The position numbers and the translations under genes were made by a program. Shown here in pieces: positions 1-5,100 of a stretch of 6,372 nucleotides of DNA. The stretch comes from Aequorivita sp. (lineage in GTDB: Bacteria; Bacteroidota; Bacteroidia; Flavobacteriales; Flavobacteriaceae). The notes under the pieces were generated by a model that made no database searches, was not told where the DNA came from, and was given only the letters and a program-made list of their open reading frames with translations. The stretch is taken from assembly GCA_002733915.1 (NCBI GenBank), contig NVXN01000001.1, positions 293,776 through 300,147 on the forward strand. Direction: 5' to 3'. Each line of letters opens with the position of its first letter. Position 1 is the first letter of the stretch.

Positions 1-1
1 T

Positions 2-442
2 GTTTCCTACGGGGATATTAAGAAGGTATTATCTGAAAAAAACATTGAGAAACCCACAATTAAGGACATTTCTGAAGCGGTTATCACTATTCGCCAATCG
101 AAACTTCCAGACCCAAAAGTGTTGGGCAACAGCGGTAGTTTCTTTAAAAATCCGGTTGTTGATTCGGAAACGTTTCAAGAGTTCCGAAGAAATTTTCCGG
201 AAGCTCCATTCTATGAGGTTTCGCCTACAGCATTTAAGATACCCGCTGGCTGGCTGATTGAAAAAGCAGGGTTTAAGGGCCAGCGATTTGGCGATGCGGG
301 GGTACACAAAAACCAAGCCCTGGTTTTAGTGAATTACGGAAAAGCAAGCGGAAAAGAAATTTGGCAACTTGCTATAGACATTCAAAAAAAGGTTAAGGAA
401 TTGACTGGAATATTTATTGAAGCAGAAGTAAATGTCTTTTAG
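2..442 (+). CDS. murB: UDP-N-acetylenolpyruvoylglucosamine reductase, C-terminal part (5' end cut by window)
   Basis: MurB is the cytoplasmic FAD enzyme that uses NADPH to reduce UDP-GlcNAc-enolpyruvate to UDP-MurNAc, the second committed step of peptidoglycan precursor synthesis. The window holds its last 146 residues, in a frame open from base 2 to the TAG at 440-442. Near residue 41 of the fragment is the family signature LGNSGSFFKNP, which carries the catalytic serine in GSFF. It is followed by KIPAGWLIEKAG, a GVHKNQALVLVN segment, and a C-terminal IEAEV whose last glutamate matches the catalytic Glu of the family. The long segment between GSFFKNP and AGWLIE, and the ending soon after the Glu, resemble the E. 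coli-type (type I) enzyme. The FAD-binding N-terminus lies upstream of the window. The 3' end overlaps the convergent lipoprotein gene by 4 bases. Identification is firm; only the 5' boundary is unknown. Confidence 0.95.
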   Translation, partial: VSYGDIKKVLSEKNIEKPTIKDISEAVITIRQSKLPDPKVLGNSGSFFKNPVVDSETFQEFRRNFPEAPFYEVSPTAFKIPAGWLIEKAGFKGQRFGDAGVHKNQALVLVNYGKASGKEIWQLAIDIQKKVKELTGIFIEAEVNVF

Positions 443-1056
443 TTTAAGTGCAGCAGACCATTCACAACATAAACCGCTCCATTTGAGCTTGCAATACTAC
501 CTTTTATAATTTGAACCTTAACACCTTTATCATCGGTAATACTAATTTCTTCGCCAGATTTGGTTGCCACGAGCATACTGCCTTCCAGCGTCTTTAAATT
601 TGCTTTTCCATTCTTAGTGATGGTTTGGACCAATGTTTCCTTGTCCATTTTCCCCTCTACTATATAAGATTTCAAAAATTCCTCAAGCTTTGCTTTATTG
701 TCTGGGCTTGAATAGAATTTTCTTTTTTCTACAGTTAAAGATTCCAAAGCTGCATTTGATGGTGCAAAAACGGTAAAAGGCCCTGCATTGTTAGAAAGTA
801 AATCTGTTAAACCAGCACTCACTGTATAACTGGCAAATTTTTTAAGCTCAGGCTCAACAATGATTCGCGCCATAAGGCTGTTGAGCATTTCAATATCCTC
901 TGGAGTCAAATCCTTTTTTTCAGCTCTTTTCACTATTGGTTTTTCTGCAATTTCAGTGGTGTTATTTTTCTCTTCACCATTCTGTGTTTCATTTTTACAT
1001 GAAACCATCAAACAGAAAATCATCATTAAAGCTAAAAAAGTAAATGGTTTTTGCAT
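439..1056 (-). CDS. Fasciclin (FAS1) domain lipoprotein
   Basis: The 205-residue product starts with a short signal peptide (QKP, then a hydrophobic stretch to about residue 19) ending in a lipobox-like LMVSC with Cys20, so it should be a lipid-anchored envelope protein. Residues 21-50 are a charged, Asn/Glu/Lys-rich linker. From about residue 55 to the end is one FAS1 domain: the first conserved block is GPFTVFAPSNAAL (92-104) and the last is NGAVYVVNGLLHLN (192-205), where the protein ends. The usual central Tyr-His pair of FAS1 domains reads SYIVEG here, so the His is replaced. FAS1 domains are adhesion or carbohydrate-contact modules; the partner of this one is not evident. The ATG at 1054-1056 follows a good promoter candidate at 1081-1110 with a short A/T-rich leader. 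The gene is convergent with murB and divergent from the small Cys protein, so it is probably monocistronic. Confidence 0.9.
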   Translation of the reverse strand: MQKPFTFLALMMIFCLMVSCKNETQNGEEKNNTTEIAEKPIVKRAEKKDLTPEDIEMLNSLMARIIVEPELKKFASYTVSAGLTDLLSNNAGPFTVFAPSNAALESLTVEKRKFYSSPDNKAKLEEFLKSYIVEGKMDKETLVQTITKNGKANLKTLEGSMLVATKSGEEISITDDKGVKVQIIKGSIASSNGAVYVVNGLLHLN

Positions 1057-1080
1057 CGTTAAATTATTTATAAGTGAGGC

Positions 1081-1110
1081 TAAAAATACTTAAAATACAA
1101 GCACAACAAA
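1081..1110 (-). promoter_or_regulatory. Putative Bacteroidota-type promoter of the fasciclin lipoprotein gene
   Basis: Read on the minus strand, TTTG (1110-1107) is followed after 18 bases by TATTTTTA (1088-1081). This matches the Bacteroidota housekeeping pattern (-33 TTTG, -7 TAnnTTTG) except for the last base of the -7 element. Transcription would start around 1075, giving a leader of roughly 20 A/T-rich bases before the ATG at 1056, with no Shine-Dalgarno sequence. The call rests on pattern match and position only. Confidence 0.5.
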
Positions 1111-1121
1111 AAGAAAGATTG

Positions 1122-1129
1122 TATTTTTG
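1122..1129 (+). promoter_or_regulatory. Putative -7 promoter element for the small Cys protein / glycosyltransferase / sigma-factor unit
   Basis: TATTTTTG matches the Bacteroidota -7 consensus TAnnTTTG exactly and sits 17 bases before the ATG at 1147, so the leader would be only about a dozen bases. No TTTG or TTG is present at the usual -33 distance (around 1096-1104), so the upstream half is weak or absent. The element lies back to back with the minus-strand promoter at 1081-1110. Confidence 0.45.
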
Positions 1130-1146
1130 TAGCCTAATTTACGAGG

Positions 1147-1371
1147 ATGAAACTTTTACTTATCACTTTAGCATTATTACTGCTTGGCGTTGCGGGCATC
1201 GCCATAAAAATCTGGGCAAAAAAAGATGGAAAATTTGCCGGAACCTGTGCAAGCCAAAGTCCATTTTTGAATAAAGAAGGTGAAACTTGTGGTTTTTGCG
1301 GAAAAACTCCGGACCAGTTTGACAGCTGCGTAGAAGAAAGCCACAAACTGGAAACATCAAATTCCAAATAA
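1147..1371 (+). CDS. Small membrane-anchored four-cysteine protein, function unknown
   Basis: The 74-residue product has an N-terminal hydrophobic helix (about residues 3-23, after MK), which is either a membrane anchor or an uncleaved signal. It is followed by basic KKDGK and a compact Cys-rich tail. The cysteines are C34, C48, C51 and C61, spaced CX13CX2CX9C, with the middle pair in CGFCGKTP; His66 lies just after. Such spacing would suit a small metal site or disulfides, but neither is shown. It resembles short 'membrane or secreted protein' entries I recall from flavobacterial genomes; no function is known to me. The ATG is preceded directly by GAGG, too close to act as a normal ribosome binding site. 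Good coding character, the promoter-like element at 1122-1129 and the same-strand glycosyltransferase 57 bases downstream argue that this is a real gene heading the unit. Confidence 0.75.
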   Translation: MKLLLITLALLLLGVAGIAIKIWAKKDGKFAGTCASQSPFLNKEGETCGFCGKTPDQFDSCVEESHKLETSNSK

Positions 1372-1392
1372 AGCCCTTCTCTTTAATTCTTC

Positions 1393-1425
1393 AATCTTAA
1401 ATCGTTAATCAAAAAATCGTAAATC
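1393..1425 (+). repeat. Short degenerate direct repeats, AATCGTAAATC type
   Basis: Three near-copies of an 11-base unit lie just before the glycosyltransferase start: AATCTTAAATC (1393-1403), AATCGTTAATC (1400-1410, overlapping the first) and AATCGTAAATC (1415-1425). Copies 2 and 3 differ at one base. They fill most of the gap between the small Cys gene and the glycosyltransferase gene. No hairpin or promoter consensus is evident; they may be simple A/T-rich leader sequence or copies of a dispersed intergenic repeat. Confidence 0.45.
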
Positions 1426-1428
1426 CCT

Positions 1429-2523
1429 ATGGTGCTACTTTACGTTTTCGGCGCAATTGCGTTGATTAACTGTGCATATTACCTGCTCTTTTCAAAATTT
1501 TCACTTTTAAAACCTTCTGAAAAAAACACTTCAGAAAATCATCCCGTTTCCTTAATAGTATGTGCCAAAAATGAAGCTGAAAACTTAAAAAAACACATTC
1601 CGCTTTGGCAACAACAGGAATATCCAAATTTTGAGATTATTCTTATAAATGATGCGTCCGTAGATGAAACACTGGACGTTATGGAAGCTTTCGCCGAAAA
1701 CGACCCTAGAATTCAGATCGTAAACGTAAAAAACAACGAAGCTTTTTGGGCCAATAAAAAGTACGCACTTACCTTAGGAATAAAACGTTCAAAAAACACA
1801 CGCCTCATTTTTACCGATGCCGATTGCTACCCAGCCTCAAGGGCATGGCTGGCAACGATGGCTTCAAAATTTTCAGAAGAGAAACAATTGATTTTGGGCT
1901 ACGGCGCTTATGAAAAACAGCCCGGATTATTAAATAAGATAATCCGTTTTGAAACATTGATGACTGCTGTTCAATATTTTTCGTATGCCGAAGCGGGAAC
2001 CCCATACATGGGCGTGGGGCGCAATCTGGCCTATACCAGTAATCTTTATTATGAAAACAACGGTTTTATGAGCCACATCAAAATCCCCTCGGGTGATGAC
2101 GACCTATTCGTGAATGAAGCCGCAACCTCAAAAAATGTGGCTATTTGCATAGAACCAAAAGCCTTTACATATTCACTTCCGAAGCAGAAAAAGAAGAAAT
2201 GGCTTATCCAAAAAAAGAGACATTATTCCACGGCCAAGCTTTATAAGCCAAAGCATCGTCTGCTTTTAGGAACTTATTATCTAGGCAATCTTTTTTTCTG
2301 GTTGCTTGGCATCGCTAACTTGTTCACCGAATTTTGGTATTTCGCATTGGCAATAATTTTTATTAGGCTCCTCCTACAATATATTATAATTGGCACTGCG
2401 GCCAAAAAACTAAAAGAGCAGGATCTCGTTTTGCTCATTCCTTTTTACGAATTGTTTTTAGTCTTCACGCAAATAAGTATCTTTATTTCCAACAGCGGCG
2501 AAAAAAACGCACAATGGAAATAA
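1429..2523 (+). CDS. Membrane glycosyltransferase, family 2 (GT-A fold)
   Basis: This 364-residue protein should transfer a sugar from a nucleotide-sugar donor at the cytoplasmic face of the inner membrane. One N-terminal hydrophobic helix (about 2-21) precedes a GT2 catalytic domain (about 39-268). That domain has the VSLIVCAKNEAENL opening strand, the nucleotide-binding INDASVDET block (Asp75), a metal-binding DXD at D130-A-D132, a GDDDLF acidic motif (223-225) where the catalytic base is expected, and QKKRHYS (261-267), which resembles the QxxRW motif of processive enzymes with His in place of Trp. Three further helices follow (about 278-298, 302-322 and 333-353). The layout is like that of polysaccharide or glycolipid synthases, but donor and acceptor cannot be read from sequence. 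Its stop codon lies inside the sigma-factor gene, with a 10-base overlap, so translation of the two is probably coupled. Confidence 0.92.
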   Translation: MVLLYVFGAIALINCAYYLLFSKFSLLKPSEKNTSENHPVSLIVCAKNEAENLKKHIPLWQQQEYPNFEIILINDASVDETLDVMEAFAENDPRIQIVNVKNNEAFWANKKYALTLGIKRSKNTRLIFTDADCYPASRAWLATMASKFSEEKQLILGYGAYEKQPGLLNKIIRFETLMTAVQYFSYAEAGTPYMGVGRNLAYTSNLYYENNGFMSHIKIPSGDDDLFVNEAATSKNVAICIEPKAFTYSLPKQKKKKWLIQKKRHYSTAKLYKPKHRLLLGTYYLGNLFFWLLGIANLFTEFWYFALAIIFIRLLLQYIIIGTAAKKLKEQDLVLLIPFYELFLVFTQISIFISNSGEKNAQWK

Positions 2524-3080
2524 CTTCGGAAGAAATAACACTTCATATTGAAAGAGCAAAAAAAGGAAAGCAGGGCGCTTTCAAATTTTTGCTGGATTAT
2601 TATTGGAATGAAGTGTTTGGTTTCCAAATGAAAAGAGTGCGGAACGAGCACGAAGCAGAAGATATTACTATTGAAACCTTTGCGAAGGCTTTTGATAAAA
2701 TTGAAACTTTTGACGAAAAATATACCTTTTCAACATGGCTAATTACAATTTCAAAAAACATCCAAATAGACAAAACGCGTAAAAAAAACGCCTCCATTTA
2801 TTCAAACACTACTGATACTTCAAACGAGCAGATACAAAAAATAGCAGACCACTCACCCACTCCCGAGGATAAATTAATTCGGGAACAAAACCTCGATGAG
2901 TTGCTGCGCTACATAAAACAGTTAAAACCACATTACCAAGAGGTAATCAATCTTCGGTATTTTCAGGAAATGAGCTACAATGATATTTCCGAAACGTTGG
3001 AAGAGCCACTTAACAATGTTAAGGTTCGCTTGCTGCGCGCAAGAAAACTTTTGGCTGAAATTATTACCAAAAAAGACTAA
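2514..3080 (+). CDS. ECF-type RNA polymerase sigma factor (sigma-70 family)
   Basis: The 188-residue protein has the two-domain layout of ECF sigma factors, which redirect core RNA polymerase to a specific promoter set. Region 2 spans about residues 22-91: [13 protein letters not shown] is the core-binding 2.2-type helix and [20 protein letters not shown] the -10-reading part. A polar linker (92-125) contains SPTPEDK. Region 4 spans about 128-181, with a helix-turn-helix from MSYNDIS to [13 protein letters not shown] that would read the -35/-33 element. No anti-sigma gene with a zinc-binding or membrane domain adjoins it: upstream is the glycosyltransferase, whose last 10 bases it overlaps, and downstream is lipA. 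Control may therefore come through expression or a distant partner. The ATG at 2514 gives normal family length. The target regulon is unknown. Confidence 0.92.
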   Translation: MEITSEEITLHIERAKKGKQGAFKFLLDYYWNEVFGFQMKRVRNEHEAEDITIETFAKAFDKIETFDEKYTFSTWLITISKNIQIDKTRKKNASIYSNTTDTSNEQIQKIADHSPTPEDKLIREQNLDELLRYIKQLKPHYQEVINLRYFQEMSYNDISETLEEPLNNVKVRLLRARKLLAEIITKKD

Positions 3081-3138
3081 AGAGAAATTTTTAACGAAAG
3101 TCAAATTCCAAATTACAAGAAAAAAATGGAGTTTTCCT

Positions 3139-3172
3139 TTTGGGAGTCAGGGTGCTTTTTTTCGTACTTTTG
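3139..3172 (+). promoter_or_regulatory. Putative promoter of lipA, nearly leaderless
   Basis: TACTTTTG at 3165-3172 is an exact match to the Bacteroidota -7 consensus TAnnTTTG. A TTTG at 3139-3142 lies 22 bases upstream, at the long end of the usual spacing to the -33 element. The -7 element ends only 8 bases before the ATG at 3181, so the transcript would begin within a few bases of the start codon. It sits in the 100-base gap after the sigma-factor gene, which suggests lipA starts its own transcript. Confidence 0.6.
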
Positions 3173-3180
3173 TTTCCCTT

Positions 3181-4053
3181 ATGAGCACAGAAACTTTGGA
3201 AATTCAAAAACCCGCGCCGAAACCAAAATGGTTGCGCGTTAAGCTTCCCACCGGAAAAAAATATACCGAATTGCGCGGCTTGGTAGATAAGTACAAACTT
3301 AACACAATCTGCACCTCCGGCAGTTGCCCAAATATGGGTGAATGCTGGGGCGAAGGTACAGCCACCTTCATGATTTTGGGAAACATTTGTACCCGTTCTT
3401 GCGGGTTTTGTGGGGTAAAAACAGGACGCCCTGAAACCGTAGATTGGGACGAGCCCGAAAAAGTGGCACGCTCTATAAAAATCATGAATATCAAACATGC
3501 CGTTGTAACTTCCGTAGACCGTGACGATTTAAAAGATATGGGTTCCATTATTTGGGCAGAAACCGTTAAGGCAATACGCAGGATGAATCCAGAAACAACC
3601 CTGGAAACCTTGATACCCGATTTTCAGGGCAACACGCGAAATATAGACAGAATAATTGCCGTGCAACCTGAAGTGGTGAGCCACAATATGGAAACTGTAA
3701 AACGATTGACACGAGAAGTAAGAATTCAAGCAAAATACGAACGAAGCCTTGAAGTTTTAAATTATTTGAAACAATCCGGAATGCCGCGAACCAAAAGTGG
3801 CATCATGCTAGGTTTGGGTGAAAATGAAGACGAAGTTTTACAAACCATGGAGGATTTGAAAAATGTAGGTTTGGATATTTTAACTATTGGTCAATATTTG
3901 CAACCTTCAAAAAAACACCTTCCGGTTAAAGAATTTATAACACCAGAGCAATTTAAAAAATATGAAAGCATTGGCTTGGAAATGGGTTTCCGACACGTGG
4001 AAAGCGGTGCTTTGGTGCGTTCCTCGTATAAAGCGCAAAAACATCTTACTTAA
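3181..4053 (+). CDS. lipA: Lipoyl synthase (radical SAM)
   Basis: LipA inserts two sulfur atoms into protein-bound octanoyl groups, making the lipoyl cofactor of pyruvate and 2-oxoglutarate dehydrogenases and the glycine cleavage system. Taken from the ATG at 3181 it has 290 residues, a normal length. The auxiliary 4Fe-4S cluster ligands are C44, C49 and C55 (CX4CX5C, in [12 protein letters not shown]). The radical-SAM cluster ligands are C70, C74 and C77 (CX3CX2C, in CTRSCGFC). The C-terminal RSSY carries Ser282, equivalent to the serine that ligates the auxiliary cluster in E. coli Lip[17 protein letters not shown], and GIMLGLGE are further family blocks. The reading frame stays open upstream to an ATG at 2980, but that stretch lies within the sigma-factor gene and the promoter and has no LipA-like sequence, so 3181 is preferred. 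There is no lipB in the window. gap follows after 20 bases, probably in the same transcript. Confidence 0.96.
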   Translation: MSTETLEIQKPAPKPKWLRVKLPTGKKYTELRGLVDKYKLNTICTSGSCPNMGECWGEGTATFMILGNICTRSCGFCGVKTGRPETVDWDEPEKVARSIKIMNIKHAVVTSVDRDDLKDMGSIIWAETVKAIRRMNPETTLETLIPDFQGNTRNIDRIIAVQPEVVSHNMETVKRLTREVRIQAKYERSLEVLNYLKQSGMPRTKSGIMLGLGENEDEVLQTMEDLKNVGLDILTIGQYLQPSKKHLPVKEFITPEQFKKYESIGLEMGFRHVESGALVRSSYKAQKHLT

Positions 4054-4073
4054 TAAATTACCAATTTCTTAAA

Positions 4074-5072
4074 ATGGAAAAGAAAACAGCTGTTGGGATT
4101 AATGGTTTTGGCCGCATTGGCCGCAATCTTTTTAGATTATTACTGAACCACCCTTCCATTGAGGTTGTTTCGGTAAATGATCTGGCCGACACGAAAACCT
4201 TGAGTCATCTATTAAAGTATGACAGTATCCACGGGGTTTTAAAGGAAGAAATTTCGCATACGGTAAACGAAATTAATGTTTCGGGCCATAAAGTAACATT
4301 TACTTCGGAAAAAAATCTAGAGGCCTTATCGTGGAAAGATATAGATTTCGTAATTGAATGCACAGGGAAATTTAAGTCCAAAAAACAGCTAGAAACCCAT
4401 TTGAAAAACGGTGCAAAAAAAGTGATTCTTTCCGTTCCTCCTTTGGAAGATGACATAAAAACGGTCGTAGTAGGCGTAAATGACAGCATCCTGAATGCTA
4501 ATGATTTGATTATTTCAAATGCTTCCTGCACGACAAACAATGCCGCACCTATGCTTAAAATAATCCATGAGCTTTGCGGTATTGAACAAGCATATATAAC
4601 CACAGTCCACTCCTACACAACAGATCAAAGCTTACACGACCAGCCCCATAGGGATTTAAGAAGAGCTAGGGCTGCCGGCCAATCCATTGTTCCCACAACA
4701 ACTGGAGCTGCAAAAGCATTGACCAAAATTTTTCCAGAACTTTCAGATGCCATTGGCGGTTGCGGCATCCGCGTTCCCGTGCCAGATGGCTCATTAACAG
4801 ATATAACCTTAAACGTAAAAAAAGAGGTAACCATTGAAGAAATAAACAATGCCTTCAAAAAGGCTTCAGAAAATTCACTTGCAGGAATTCTTCAATATAC
4901 TGAAGACCCCATCGTTTCCATAGATATTGTAGGCAATACCCACTCATGTATTTTTGATGCGGGAATGACCTCAGTAATTGGCAAAATGGTAAAAATAATT
5001 GGATGGTACGATAACGAAATTGGCTATTCGTCCAGAATTATAGATTTAATTGATAGAATTTCCGTGAAATAA
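4074..5072 (+). CDS. gap: Glyceraldehyde-3-phosphate dehydrogenase, phosphorylating, type I
   Basis: A cytoplasmic homotetrameric enzyme of glycolysis and gluconeogenesis that interconverts glyceraldehyde-3-phosphate and 1,3-bisphosphoglycerate. At 332 residues it is full length. The Rossmann domain opens with GINGFGRIGR (8-17), and the second strand ends in VNDLAD with Asp36 placed to bind the adenosine ribose of NAD. The catalytic pair is Cys152 (SNASCTTNN) and His179 (TTVHSYT). The S-loop reads DQPHRDLRRARAAGQ, the phosphate-site segment PTTTGAA follows, and WYDNEIGYSSR lies near the C-terminus. Asp36 and the proline in DQPH favour NAD over NADP, although the residue before that proline is Gln190 rather than the Leu of the classical NAD enzyme, so dual use is not excluded. 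It sits 20 bases after lipA and 28 bases before the sensor kinase. Bacteroidota often carry more than one gap gene; which role this copy has is not clear. Confidence 0.95.
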   Translation: MEKKTAVGINGFGRIGRNLFRLLLNHPSIEVVSVNDLADTKTLSHLLKYDSIHGVLKEEISHTVNEINVSGHKVTFTSEKNLEALSWKDIDFVIECTGKFKSKKQLETHLKNGAKKVILSVPPLEDDIKTVVVGVNDSILNANDLIISNASCTTNNAAPMLKIIHELCGIEQAYITTVHSYTTDQSLHDQPHRDLRRARAAGQSIVPTTTGAAKALTKIFPELSDAIGGCGIRVPVPDGSLTDITLNVKKEVTIEEINNAFKKASENSLAGILQYTEDPIVSIDIVGNTHSCIFDAGMTSVIGKMVKIIGWYDNEIGYSSRIIDLIDRISVK

Positions 5073-5081
5073 CTATATTTA
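5050..5081 (+). promoter_or_regulatory. Weak promoter candidate for the sensor kinase gene
   Basis: TTG at 5050-5052 and TATATTTA at 5074-5081, separated by 21 bases, partly match the -33/-7 Bacteroidota pattern; the last base of the -7 element is wrong. The element straddles the gap stop codon and ends 19 bases before the kinase ATG at 5101. In A/T-rich DNA such a match can occur by chance, and read-through from gap is an equally good explanation. Confidence 0.25.
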
Positions 5082-5100
5082 TTGCCCTTTAAACTAACCG

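Noticed and set aside
29..316. A 95-codon open frame antisense to murB
   Set aside because: It is a shadow of the conserved murB reading frame, which carries clear catalytic motifs.
1074..1274. A 66-codon open frame on the + strand overlapping the small Cys protein gene in another frame
   Set aside because: It starts within the divergent promoter region and lacks protein features; the overlapping frame at 1147 has a membrane helix and a structured Cys pattern.
3120..3142. Possible terminator hairpin after the sigma-factor gene (A-rich stretch, GGAGTTTTCC, T-rich stretch)
   Set aside because: Only three G/C-containing pairs can form next to a mismatch, so the stem is too weak to call a terminator.
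2980..3180. A 67-codon in-frame extension of lipA upstream to an ATG at 2980
   Set aside because: It overlaps the sigma-factor gene by about 100 bases and runs through the promoter candidate; its translation has no LipA character, and the ATG at 3181 gives the normal family length.
3091..3548. Two long open frames antisense to lipA (135 and 114 codons)
   Set aside because: Their translations are Phe/Cys-rich mirror sequences of a conserved gene with no recognisable domain; lipA on the other strand explains the region fully.
4110..4127. Direct repeat GGCCGCATT/GGCCGCAAT at the start of gap
   Set aside because: It encodes part of the conserved nucleotide-binding GFGRIGRN; the repeat follows from the Gly-Arg pairs using the same codons.
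4205..4603. A 132-codon open frame antisense to gap
   Set aside because: It lies wholly inside a strongly conserved gene, has no promoter-like element and no recognisable protein features.
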